Assembly: GCA_030674185.1 (NCBI GenBank)
Contig: JAPXFY010000018.1
Coordinates: 41,502,711 to 41,566,710, forward strand
DNA length: 64,000 bases
Reading direction: 5' to 3'
DNA from: Monoplex corrugatus
Lineage: Eukaryota; Mollusca; Gastropoda; Littorinimorpha; Ranellidae
Shown: in pieces, positions 21,601 through 37,137 of the stretch
Numbering within the stretch: the stretch's first letter is position 1
Layout of the letters: each line of letters starts with the position of its first letter
The notes under the pieces: model-generated
What the model was told of the DNA's origin: nothing
Database searches by the model: none
What the model saw: the letters and a program-made list of their open reading frames with translations, nothing else
Translations under genes and position numbers: made by a program

Positions 21601-24590
21601 AATAAAGGTTTAAAACAAGACGTCACTTCTGCAGAAACAAACATTTAAAACATGATGCCCCACCTGTACAAAATAAAGGTTTAAAACATGATGTCTCACC
21701 TGTAGAAACAAAGGTTTAAAACACAAAATCACACCTGCAGAAACAAAGGTTTAAAACATGTCTCACCTGTAGAAATAAAGGTTTAAAACAAGACGTCACA
21801 CTTGCAGAAATAAAGGTTTAAAATACGATGTCTTACCTGCAGAAACAAAGGTTGAAAACATGCCTCAACTGTACAAATAAAGGTTTAAAAGAAGACATCA
21901 CTTCTACAAAAACAAACGTTTAAAACATAATGCCTCACCTGTTGAAATAAAGGTTTAAAACATGATGTCTCACCTGTAGAAATAAGTAGAAATACAGGTT
22001 TAAAACAAGACGTCATACCTGCAGAAACAATGGTTTAAAATATGATGTCTCACCTGTAGAATTAAAGGTTTAAAACAAGATGTCACACCTGTAAAAACAA
22101 ATGTTTAAGACATGCCGTCTTACCTGTAGAAACAAACGTTTAAAACATGATGTCTGACCTGTAGAAATAAAGGTTAAAACAAAACGTCACACCTGTGGAA
22201 ACAAAGGTTTAAAACATGTCCCACCTGTACAAAGTTTTAAAACATGATGTCTCACCTGTAGAAATAAAGATTTAAAACATGTCTCACCTGTAGAAATAAA
22301 GGATTAAAAGAAGACACCACACCTGTAAAAATGAAGGATTAAAACATGATCTCTCACCTGTAAAAACAAAGGTATAAAACATGATGTCTCACCTGTAGAA
22401 ATAAAGGTTTAAAACAAAACGTCACACCTGTGGAAACAAAGGTTTTAAAACATGTCCCACCTGTACAAACAAAGTTTTAAAACATGATGTCTCACCTGTA
22501 GAAATAAAGATTTAAAACATCTCACCTGTAGAAATAAAGGATTAAAAGAAGACACCACACCTGTAAAAATGAAGGATTAAAACATGATCTCTCACCTGTA
22601 GAAACAAAGGTATAAAACATGATGTCTCACCTGTAGAAATAAAGGTTTAAAACAAGACAAGATGTCACTCCTGCAGAAACAAACATTCAAAGCCTGATGC
22701 CTCACCTGTAGAAACAAAGGTTTAAAACATGATGTCTCACCTGTAGAAATAGAAATAAAAGTTTAAAACAAGACATCACACCTGCTGAAACAAAGGTTCA
22801 AAAAATGATGTTTCACCTGTAGAAAGAGGTTTAAAACAAGATGTCACACCTGCAGAAACAAAGGTTTAAAACCTGATGTCTAACCTGTAGAAATAAAGGT
22901 TTAAAACAAGACGTCACACCTGTGGAAACAAAGGTTTAAAACATGATGCCCCACCTGTACAAACAAAGGTTTAAAACATGATGTCTCACCTGTAGAAATA
23001 AAGATTTAAAACATGTCCCATCTGTAGAAATAGAGGATTAAAAGAAGATGCCACACCTGTAGAAATGAAGGATTAAAACATGATCTCTCACCTGTAGAAA
23101 CAACGGTTTAAAACGTGATGTCTCACCTGTACAAATAAAGGTTTAAAACAAGACGTCACTTCTGCAGAAACAAACATTTAAAACATGATGCCCCACCTGT
23201 ACAAAATAAAGGTTTAAAACATGATGTCTCACCTGTAGAAACAAAGGTTTAAAACACAAAATCACACCTGCAGAAACAAAGGTTTAAAACATGATGTCTC
23301 ACCTGTAGAAAAAAAGGTTTAAAACAAGACGTCACACTTGCAGAAATAAAGGTTTAAAATATGATGTCTTACCTGCAGAAACAAAGGTTGAAAACATGCC
23401 TCAACTGTACAAATAAAGGTTTAAAAGAAGACATCACTTCTACAGAAACAAACGTTTAAAACATAATGCCTCACCTGTTGAAATAAAGGTTTAAAACATG
23501 ATGTCTCACCTGTAGAAATAAGTAGAAATAAAGGTTTAAAACAAGACGTCATACCTGCAGAAACAATGGTTTAAAACATGATGTCTCACCTGTAGAAATA
23601 AAAGTTTAAAACAAGATGTCACACCTGTAAAAACAAAGGTTTAAGACATGCTGTCTTACCTGTAGAAACAAACGTTTAAAACATGATGTCTGACCTGTAG
23701 AAATAAAGGTTCAAAACAAGACGTCACACCTACAGAAACAAAGGTATAAGACATGATGTCCCTTCTGTAGAAATAAAGGTTTAAAACATGTTTCACCTGT
23801 AGAAACAAAGGTATAAAACATGATGTCTCAACTGTAGAAATAAAGATTTAAAACAAGACATCACACACATGATGTCTTACCTGTAGAAATAAAGATTTAA
23901 AAGAAGACATCACACCTGCAGAAACAAAGGTGTAAAACATGTCTCACCTGTAAAAATAAAGGATTAAAACATGTCTCACCTGTAGAAATAAAGGATTAAA
24001 ACATGATGTGTCACCTGTAAAAATGAAGGATTAAAACATGTCTCACCTGTAAAAATAAAGGTTTAAAACGACATCACACCTGCAGAAACAAAGGTTTAAA
24101 ACATGATGTCTCACTTGTAGAAATAAAGGTTTAAAACAAGACATCACACCTGTGGAAACAAAGGTTTAAAACGTGATGTCTCACCTGTAGAAATAAAGGT
24201 TTAAAACAAGACGTCACACCTGCAAAAACAAAGATTTTAAACATGTCTCACCTGTAGAAACAAAGGTTTAAAACATGATGTCTCACCTGTAAAAAGATAG
24301 GTTTAAAACATGTCTTACCTGTAGAAATAAATGTTTAAAACATGATGTCTCACCTATAGAAATAAAAGTTTAAAACATGACATGTCATCTGTAGAAAAAT
24401 GGATTTAAAACATGCCATATCACCTGTAGAAATAGAGGTTTAAATAATGATGTCTCACCTGTAGAAATAAAGGTTTAAAACATGACATTTCACCTCTACA
24501 AATAAAAGAATAATCATGATTTCACACCTGTAGAAATGAAGGTTTAAAACATGATGTCTACCTGTAGAAATAAAGGTTTAAAACATGACA
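12652..24590. repeat. 35-bp minisatellite array, main part (~340 units)
   Basis: This is a nearly 12-kb array of a 35-bp unit in two main forms: type A (CTGTAGAAATAAAGG ... CATGATGTCTCAC) and type B (CTGCAGAAACAAAGG ... CAAGACGTCACAC), often alternating, with 31-32 bp short units lacking ATG before TCTC. On the minus strand a unit starts GTGAGACATCATG and ends CTTTATTTCTACAG, so junctions read CTACAG|GTGAGA. Long-range copies exist: the odd unit TTGCATGGCATGTAG is at about 12791 and 17853, and the TTGCAGAAATAAAGG...TCTTACCTGC block recurs near 14940, 16570, 21800 and 23335. Short minus-strand open frames in the array are read-through of the repeat (35 is not a multiple of three, so frame rotates) and are not genes. 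No spacer structure exists, so it is not CRISPR. Confidence 0.95.
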
Positions 24591-24640
24591 GCACATAATC
24601 AACAAAGATTACTTTCAATGACCTGAGTCCATGGCTTGAC

Positions 24641-24720
24641 TTAATTCTTCAATCGATATTTGGTGCCAGCATCTTGGCTTTGAAGACCACCATCATCCTT
24701 GTCTTCCAGGGGAATGGTAT
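24641..24720 (-). CDS. Candidate terminal exon, unknown protein
   Basis: On the minus strand TTATGTTTGCAG (ending at 24721) looks like an acceptor. The exon then starts with two bases completing a codon and gives 25 residues ending in a stop: TIPLEDKDDGG followed by LQSQDAGTKYRLKN. The composition is unlike the AT-rich flanks. An alternative frame after about 24660 would read ISIEELSQAMDSGH and stop, so a one-base shift may be present. The junction phase (one base upstream, two downstream) matches the exon-like donor at 27538. There is no convincing polyadenylation signal just downstream, where the minisatellite begins. I do not recognise the family. Confidence 0.4.
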
Positions 24721-24727
24721 CTGCAAA

Positions 24728-25126
24728 CATAAGACCAAAACAAAAATGGAACAGATGTAATATCTAATAATGCAAAACCACAAACAATACTGCCCACCCC
24801 CACTCCCATACTTTTCAATTCCCATAGCTCATACAAAAATGAGTTTTAGACCTAACGTTAAACACAGATAACATGACCTCAAAAAACTGAATGAATACTA
24901 TTTTTCATACATAGTACAAGTGTAAGTTGATTATTCCTACACATTACAACTGAAACAACTTATAATCTTCAAAGTATGATATAGCAACAGAGCCGAATTT
25001 AATACAAATGCCCTACATAAACTAATCTAAAAAATACTCAATAACCAATTAAATGCTATCATTCATACTTGTACAAGTTATCAATGATACAACTATCATA
25101 ACTCAATGCTACTACAAATTTAAAAT
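24728..25126. other. AT-rich spacer, nothing recognised
   Basis: No open frame, repeat unit or RNA gene that I can support. If the minus-strand exon candidates are real, this is intron. Confidence 0.4.
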
Positions 25127-25410
25127 GGGCATAGTAGCAATGTGGGTAAATGTCTGCCTTCCAACAGGAAGGTCCTGGGTTCGATCCACCTAGAACCTCT
25201 GCCTAGTGAGAAAAAGACGGATTTTTTCCCCAATCTTCCAGGTCAGCATGTAGGCAGTCCTGCCTCTGTCCAGACCCATCCTTTCCTGTGTATATACGCA
25301 CAAAAAATGTCAAATACGCATGTAATATGCATGTTAAAAATCCTGTAAGCAATGTCAGTGTCTGGCTTATGGAAACATGAAAACACCCACCATGCGTGCC
25401 CATCAAAAAA
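25127..25410 (+). mobile_element. tRNA-derived SINE, family 2
   Basis: The head is a clear tRNA-like pol III promoter: GGGCATAGTAGC start, A-box TAGCAATGTGGG at 25135-25146 and B-box GGTTCGATCC at 25178-25187. The body then has CAGCATGTAGGCAGTCCTGC, ATACGCATGTAATATGCATG, TGTCAGTGTCTGGC and a final CACCATGCGTGCCC region. From general knowledge this body resembles a widespread molluscan SINE core, but I cannot verify that here. It is a degraded copy with several substitutions. Confidence 0.8.
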
Positions 25411-25451
25411 GAAATCGTTTAAACATTAATAGACATATAAACCACTTATCT

Positions 25452-25483
25452 TTAGTTCAGAAGGTCGCCATGGGGCGTCTCAC
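25452..25483 (-). CDS. Candidate short terminal exon, unknown protein
   Basis: The minus strand has a textbook acceptor, TTTTCTTTCTGTTTCAG, ending at 25484. It is followed by two bases that complete a codon, nine sense codons (ETPHGDLLN) and a stop. The acceptor is stronger than the coding evidence, since ten codons can be open by chance. Its first bases GTGAGACG also resemble the start of the 35-bp minisatellite unit (GTGAGACATC), so this may be a composite AG|GT site and not an exon. Confidence 0.3.
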
Positions 25484-25549
25484 CTGAAACAGAAAGAAAA
25501 CAAGCCATTACATCCGAAACACACACACATTCACACACACACACCCTGT

Positions 25550-25935
25550 CCCAGGCCCCCCACCCACCCCTCCCCTCCCCTCCGGCCCCCCACCTTCCCA
25601 CCCCAACCCCTTCCCTCCCACCCCAACCCCTTCCCTCCCACCCCAACCCCTTCCCACCCATCCCAACCCCTTCCCTCCCACCCCCAACCCCTTCCCTTCC
25701 ACCCTAACCCCTTCCCACCCATCCCAACCCTTCCCTCCCACCCCAACCCTTTCCCAACCCTTCCCTCCCACCCCAACCCCTTCCCTCCCATCCCAACCCC
25801 TTTCCTCTCTTCCCAACCCTTTCCCTCCCTCCCAACCTCCTCCCTTTCCCCTCCCCTCATTCCCCAACTTTTCCCTCCCTCCCTAACACCTCTCCCTACC
25901 GATTTCTTTTCCTCTCCCACATTTCCCCTCTCCAA
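25550..25935. repeat. C-rich minisatellite, ~18-20 bp unit (G-rich on minus strand)
   Basis: Repeats of CCAACCCCTTCCCTCCCACC with small length changes make an almost pure pyrimidine plus strand with A interruptions. The minus strand has many runs of three to four G separated by short spacers, enough for G-quadruplex formation, and long purine tracts. Minus-strand open frames here (Gly/Arg-rich) are repeat translations and not genes. Confidence 0.9.
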
Positions 25936-26039
25936 CATCCCCCATTCAATGTAGGTCTACATTAATTTAATCATCAATCAGAAAATACCAATATTTTGGA
26001 CAGTCCTGTGTGTTCTAATATAATGCTCACGGTCTGTGA

Positions 26040-26300
26040 GCAGCTGGACTATGCGCTCCATAATGTCATCATCATCATGCTATGTCATAATCATGCTATG
26101 TAATCGTCATCAAGCTATGTCATCATAATCATGCTATGTAATCATCATCATGCTGTCACCATAATCATGTTAAGATACCTATGTAATCATAATCATGTCA
26201 TGTTATATAAATAAAAATAATGCTATGTAATCACATTCATGCTATGTGATCATAATATGCTATGTCGTCATAATCATGCTAAGGTACTTACATCATTATA
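26040..26300. repeat. Degenerate repeat of ATCATGCTATGTAATC-like units
   Basis: The words ATCATGCTATGTAATCAT and TCATAATCATGCTATG recur about ten times with indels, giving a loose minisatellite with period around 20-25 bp. Confidence 0.7.
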
Positions 26301-26530
26301 ATCATGATAAGATACTCAGAGCAACAGGCTGAAATAGCTAGTACATAATATTAGTTATCATTGTCATAATGTTGAGATATTCAGATCAACTGGAATATGT
26401 AATATATAACATTATCATAAAAATAACAAGATACTCAGAGCAAGTCGAATGTGTTCCCCAATATTATCACAACAATACTAGATACTCAGAGCAACTGCAA
26501 TATGTATTCCACAATGATATCACCAACACA
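26300..26530. repeat. Short tandem repeat, ~55-65 bp unit, four copies
   Basis: The block AGATACTCAGAGCAAC (or ATATTCAGATCAAC) followed by AATATGTA and a CATTATCATAA-like region recurs at about 26310, 26374, 26428 and 26480. Confidence 0.6.
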
Positions 26531-26719
26531 GTCTGTAAATTATGTTCCAGAAAAGAACATTTAAAATCAAAATATTCAAATTTAACATTACAACACACCT
26601 AATGAAATAATAGAAATTGTAAAAGCAATGGAAATCTAAATTCACCTATTTAACTTTGATAGAAAATATTAAATTAACTTCATATTTTACTTCTTCTAGT
26701 TTGTGTAACTGGAATAACA

Positions 26720-27055
26720 GCCTTAGCTTGGAGAACAACCAACTGGAGACACCAGTCACTTGGAGAACAACTAACTTAAAGAACACCAGTAATGTGACCA
26801 GTGACTTCGACAATATTTAGTAATCTGGAGAACAACAGTAACTTGGAGAACAACCATAAGCTGGACAACAACAGTAATCGAACAGTAATTAAACAGAAAG
26901 TTGGAAAACTACCGAAACTTGAACAGTAACCTGGAGAACATGAGTAATGTCACTTTTGGTGGAGAACAAGAGTAACGTGGAGAACAAGAGTAAACTGGAC
27001 AACAAGAGTTAACTGGAGAACAAGAGTAAACTGGAGAACAGAAGTAAAGAGAAGA
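26720..27055. repeat. 18-bp minisatellite, left part
   Basis: Repeats of GTAACTTGGAGAACAACA with variation. The array continues at 27706-27890, so the Rep-A copy between them was inserted into it. Confidence 0.8.
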
Positions 27056-27059
27056 ATAA

Positions 27060-27703
27060 CAATGTTACTGCTATTTTTTGTTTAAGGACCAGCTGACTCA
27101 ATGACTGTGTAGTCATATCATGGCTGTAACCTTTTCAAACATGCACAATACCTCAACAGGAAAAAAGAAAAAGAAAATTAAGTACACGTGTCAATGCATT
27201 CGTGCACATAATCTAAGGAGATGCCCCTAGCACTGACCACTCCAATTTATCACACAAGGGAATTAAAAAACATCCCTGAATGCAAATTTAAACATAACTA
27301 TGGACACTAAAGCATGTAGCAAAAACAGGCCTAAATTACCTGAAATTGCTTCTCCATATCTCATTTCACTAGAGCCAAAAATGCACTTAATACATGTACC
27401 CAATTATCAATCCTAAGAAAATGTATGAAGACTTTATCAAACACATACAGGTGAATCACTGAATGGACCAGTAAGGCAAAAAAATGATGGGAAGAAATGA
27501 CAGAAAGCAAAGAAGCATGGCATCTCACCTGTCTCACCTGTCGGCGTCACGGGAACAGTGTTGCCGCTGCACATGATGTCCTCACAAGTTGCCTCAGCAC
27601 TCCAGCATGGCATAAAAGAGGAAATTTCTAGCATACAATTTCTGGAAGGTGGGATATTATTTATACTGAAAAAGTACCCAGCATCCCCACCGGAGGGGAG
27701 AAC
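27060..27703. repeat. Rep-A copy 5, inserted in an 18-bp minisatellite and itself carrying an 80-bp insert
   Basis: A full Rep-A with all conserved blocks, starting near TATTTTTTGTTTAAGGACC and ending in AGCATCCCCACC. The same 18-bp minisatellite lies on both sides. Between the CAGAAAGCAAAGAAG block and the GAGGAAATTTCTAGC block the usual Rep-A sequence is replaced by a GC-rich 80-bp segment between two copies of AGCATGGCAT (27514-27523 and 27604-27613). Confidence 0.8.
27538..27599 (-). CDS. Candidate small internal exon, unknown protein
   Basis: On the minus strand this 62-base, GC-rich stretch reads AEATCEDIMCSGNTVPVTPT and ends in ACAG|GTGAGA, a good 5' splice site, with a second identical-phase donor nine bases later (ACAG|GTGAGA again). 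The upstream boundary is a weaker acceptor, CTGGAG preceded by TTTCCTCTTTTATGCC. The exon would leave one base for the next codon, which fits the acceptors at 24721, 25484 and 50406. It sits inside a dispersed repeat, flanked by 10-bp direct repeats, so it may be a captured exon copy. The product is unknown. Confidence 0.35.
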
Positions 27704-27705
27704 AA

Positions 27706-27890
27706 CAGTAACTTAGAGAACAACAGTAATATGGCGAATAGTAATGAGAACAGTAACGTGGAGAACAACAGTAATCTGGAGAGTAACAGACTTAAGACAA
27801 TAATAACCTGGACAACAACAGTAATTCAGAGAACAACAGTAACTAAGAAAACAACAGTAACCTCGAGAACAACAGTAACTGTGAAATCAA
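27706..27890. repeat. 18-bp minisatellite, right part
   Basis: Continuation of the GAGAACAACAGTAAC repeat after the Rep-A insertion, about ten units. Confidence 0.8.
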
Positions 27891-28479
27891 ACAGATAAGT
27901 TAATGAATGACAGACTATGAATTGAAGAAAAAAAAAAATTTTCATGAATGAGAGTAATGATGAACCCTGAACTTTCCTATTTTCACCTTTGTCAAGTGGA
28001 CAATTTTGCCTAAATGTCAGCACATACTGTACTTCACTTTGGTTTTTTTTTTGGTTTTTTCTTCATTGCTGTTATTTTTTGTTTTCTTTGTTTTTAAGGA
28101 GGAGAAGTAGTCCATCAAATTGTTCCCACATGAATTGTCAGTCACTCTTTAATTTTAGCTATGCTTGAAGCTACACCATCTCTCTGTTTTAATTATTATG
28201 TCAAGTTTTCCAATTTTTGGAATAAGGAGACCTTGCTCTTCACTTTTTTTTTTTCGTTTTGAATCTTGTCTAATCTCTTGTCTAAGAACTCCTTGTTGTT
28301 GTCTTTTTTTTTTTTCTATTTTAGGTTCTTACTATTCGTATCGTGGAGCATGTCTTTTTTTTCCTTTTCTCTCTTTCTGGGTTTTGTCTCGCATATTTAA
28401 TTTGAGGAAAATTATTTGTACTTCTTCAAAATGCAGACTCATCAGAAGAAGAATCAGTTTATCTGTGCACATGTGCACC
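27891..28479. other. T-rich spacer, nothing recognised
   Basis: Several T8-T10 runs on the plus strand (28046, 28240, 28305) and no supported coding region. The 178-codon plus-strand frame that starts here runs on into the CA microsatellite and is low complexity. Confidence 0.4.
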
Positions 28480-28597
28480 AAACTATACACACGCACACGC
28501 ACCACACACCACAAACACACACACACACACACATGCCCATGTCCACACACACACACACACGCACGCACACACACACACACGCACGCACACATGCACG

Positions 28598-28663
<66 letters not shown>

Positions 28664-28685
28664 ACACACACACACACACCGTCCC
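28480..28685. repeat. CA microsatellite with CG-containing variants
   Basis: A 200-bp run of CA with GCAC and CGCG variants. Open frames of Thr-His or Cys-Val on either strand are artefacts of the repeat. Confidence 0.95.
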
Positions 28686-29380
28686 ATGCCCAGCAAAGTG
28701 AGAAATCATACATCAGAGGATTTGAAAAAAAAATACAAGAACACACATATACGTCAAAGAAAAAAAAAGGCACACACACATGTAACTCATACACACACCA
28801 TATGCACACACAAATACTACATGCCCCTTCAAAAACAAAACCTAAAAATGCACATACAGAAACCACATACAGTAAAAAATTTTAAAAACAGCAGCAAAAA
28901 CAACAAAAGAAAATGACATGGGAAGAAAGGCAAGAAAAAGAATCCATCTCGCACTAGCATAAGCTGAATATACACACACAACATTCACACTTCCAACCCA
29001 ATTCTACATACTCCACATCACAAAGTAAAGGGACGTACATTACGGATCCAAACAGCCCTCAGCTCACAACATACACCATCATAAAAGATGGTTGTTTATC
29101 TATCCTAAGAAACTTAAGTCCCCCACACACCGCCATAATACACAAGGTCATTTGTTCCCAAGAACTTAAGTCCTGTATGAATCACCATGAAACACAGTCA
29201 TTTTGTTCCCATGAACTTCAGACCTCCACACACCACAAGGTTATTCGTTCCCAGGAACTTGAGTTCTTCACACCACAATCATAAGGATCCCTGCCACCAG
29301 GAAAAGTGATCCCCTGGTCTGTCACTCCAGGAAAAGTAGTGCCCCATGACACCACAGATCCACTTAAAAAAATCACTGCA
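28686..29380. repeat. CA-rich spacer with a degenerate ~60-70 bp tandem repeat
   Basis: Most of this is A/C-rich unique sequence. From 29085 to 29290 the block TTTGTTCCCA(A/T)GAACTTAAG(T)CC with CACACACC recurs three or four times (about 29155, 29206, 29247). Confidence 0.5.
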
Positions 29381-29757
29381 AATATGTGATGGAGGAGTTT
29401 TCTTTGCCTTGTCCACTATCTTCTGCACACAGTCTTTTTCCAACAACCAAAACTGATCACGGAGTGCACCAGTTCAGCCTTCACACAATACATGCATATC
29501 ACACCACTTATGATGCACTGAAGATCACAATACTTATGTTGTCACTTCACACATTTTACACAATGCACCAAGACGCAGTGACGATCACAATATTACTGCT
29601 GATGTCCCCCAAGCTTGTCAATGATCCAACAAAGACTGAAACTGCTTATGCCGAGTGCCCTTTTCCAACGAGCGTTGCAAACAATTCCTGATCAAACAGT
29701 GACGATCATGATGACGACTGCACATGACTGCACGCTTCTGACAGTTAACAGCACACA
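29381..29757. other. No gene recognised
   Basis: A plus-strand frame of 101 codons at 29386-29691 has no domain and no homologue that I recognise, and its flanks show no clear splice sites. I treat it as chance. Confidence 0.3.
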
Positions 29758-29862
29758 GTGTCACAGGGTGAAGATCATAATGACGCACTGTCACATCATA
29801 CTGTAGGTGTCACAGGGTGAAGATCACAATGACGCACTGTCACATCATACTGTAGGTGTCCC
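29758..29862. repeat. 56-bp direct duplication
   Basis: GTGTCACAGGGTGAAGATCA, then AATGACGCACTGTCACATCA and TACTGTAG, occurs twice in tandem with a single substitution. Confidence 0.85.
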
Positions 29863-30399
29863 ATGCTGCCAGCAGCCAATCATGAACCACTGAAGATCTT
29901 TCTAGAAACAGGTTTGCAATCCACACAGTATGTTTTTTTTGTTGTTTTTTTGGGTTTTTGTGATTTTTTGGTGCTGTTTTTGGGGGTTTTTTCTTTTTCT
30001 GTTTTTTTTTTTTTTTTTTTTTCTTTTTTTTTCTATCAGCACATCACACCCATTCCACACATGCACACAAAACTGGTCCAGGAACTGTCATAGTCATGTA
30101 TTTGTTGTTGCTGCTGTGCTGCTTTCTGGCTTTGTTCTTGTATGGGCTACATTCTTCTCTTGCTAACAGACAGAACATTTCCCTCCCCCTTTTTCCTATT
30201 TTTCCTTTCCTCTCTCTGACCTAGCACAAACCTGCAAATACAAACACTATGAAAGCAACAAAGGACTTTTTTTCCATATCAACGAGCTATTTCCAAACGG
30301 CCCACCACAGCCATGATCTGACCCAACAGCAAAGTGCTGCACTCTCAAAATGTCAGCAAAGTCCCAATACATGGCCCACCAGACCAGGCTGAGGTTGAG
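29863..30399. other. T-rich spacer, nothing recognised
   Basis: A long poly-T tract at about 29931-30034. No domain in any frame. Confidence 0.4.
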
Positions 30400-30920
30400 G
30401 TCACTCCTGCATGTGTGCTGCCACCTACAGAGTGCTGGACTCTTGGTGGACATTAGTACTAGACTGCTGCCATCGAAAAACCAGCCTGAAGGCAGCAGCA
30501 CTCTCATCTTGAGTGTGCTGCCACTTACAGCGTGCTGGGTTCTTGATGATTGCATGTCATGTCAGATCGAAGTCAATACTTCATTGTTCCCATCACAAAA
30601 CCAGCCTGAAAATGGGAACACTCCCCTCTGACTGTGCTACCATCACAAAACCAGCCTGAAGGCAGCGGCACTCCCATCTTGAGTGTGCTGCCACCTACAG
30701 TGTGCTGGGCTCTTGATGGCTGCATGTCATGTCAGATCGAAGTCAATACTTCATTGTTCCCATCACAAAACCAGCCTGAAGACGGGAACACTCCCTTCTG
30801 ACTTCAGTACCTTGGGCTCTTGGTGGGCATCACATCTTCCCATTATGCAACTAGTCTGAAGGTAGTCGCACTCCCTTCAAGTGTGCTGCCACCTATATAG
30901 TGTGCTGGTATTGTGCACAT
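30400..30920. repeat. Complex tandem repeat, ~170 bp period
   Basis: The words CATCACAAAACCAGCCTGAA, TTGAGTGTGCTGCCACCTAC and GATCGAAGTCAATACTTCAT recur; GATCGAAG is at about 30565 and 30735. About three copies, the outer ones diverged. Confidence 0.75.
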
Positions 30921-31359
30921 CATATCACGTCATTGTCAAGACGAGCTGGGTGGGCCAGGACCTAAGTGGGCAGTGTTTACTGTGAAATTGTGAATTTTGT
31001 GAACACTTCGACAACAGGCACTGAAAACTATTAATCATTAGGGCGACAATGCTTTGCTTTCATCTTGTTAACATTCTGACAAGAGTTACTTAACTCTGGG
31101 CCAAGTTTCAATGATGGTGTACTGAAAACATATTGTGTGCTCAGATACTAGTTGTGTATCACAAGTTTACTGAAGTCTATGGAAAACATTACAATAATGT
31201 GTAACAAATGATTGTAGTTCTGTAAATCACAAACCACAACCTATGGGGGAAAGTTCCTAATTTGACAATTTTCTGTCTACCTCAACGCAAATTCCATGGC
31301 ACTATGCAGTTCCATGTCCATAGTTTCAAAAACAACAATACCCATGGCGTGAGTACAAC
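30921..31359. other. Unique spacer, nothing recognised
   Basis: No supported open frame, repeat or RNA gene. Confidence 0.4.
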
Positions 31360-31906
31360 CTGTGTCATTGTTATTTTTGTTTAAAGCCCAGCTGACAGCA
31401 TAGAGCCATATCAGGTCTATGACAGTTTCAAAACATACACAATACTTCAACAGCATTAAAAAAAAAAAAGAAAAAAGAAAAAAAGTATACTTATGAATGC
31501 ATTCACACACATAATCAAAGGAGATGCCCCTGGCACTGACCACTCCATCCAATTTATCGCACAGGGGATATAAAAAACACACCTAAATACAAATTCAAAC
31601 GTAACCAAGGACACTAACATATACACACATACACCAAAATTGCTTATGCATATCTCACTTCCCTAGAGCCAAAAATGCATTCAATACATGTACCCAATTA
31701 TCCATCCTAAGAAAATGTATGCAAGACTTTACTGAATACATACAGGTGAATGGACCAACAAGGCAGAAAATGATAGGAAGAAATGACAGAAAGCAAAGGA
31801 GGAAGAAAGAAAGAGAGCGATAGAAAAGTGGAAACTTCTAGCACAGAATTTCCAGAAGGTGGGGATACTATTTATACTGAAAGAGCCCCCAGTATCCCCA
31901 AGGGGG
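31360..31906. repeat. Rep-A copy 6
   Basis: A full-length copy with all blocks from TTATTTTTGTTTAAAGCCC to AAAGAGCCCCCAGTATCCCC. Confidence 0.8.
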
Positions 31907-31975
31907 TACAACCTGTGTTAACAACTTACATAAACACAGCGTTCAGACAGGACACATGCACACCTGATGCCCGCC

Positions 31976-37137
<5,162 letters not shown>

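Noticed and set aside
12652..24590. CRISPR-like array
   Set aside because: The 35-bp units are contiguous with no unique spacers, and the context is a eukaryotic repeat-rich genome.
25550..25800. Telomere-like repeat
   Set aside because: Words such as CCCCAACCCC recall some telomeres, but the unit is 18-20 bp with CTTCCC, not an animal telomere motif.
25452..25938. Gly/Arg-rich minus-strand frames of 69-135 codons
   Set aside because: All three overlap in different frames and follow the 18-20 bp C-rich minisatellite, so they are repeat translation.
28332..28916. Long Cys-Val or Thr-His open frames over CA repeats
   Set aside because: They are translations of (CA)n/(GT)n and change frame freely; the same applies to frames at 31926-32660, 33012-33478, 34099-36150, 37754-38106 and 45265-45762.
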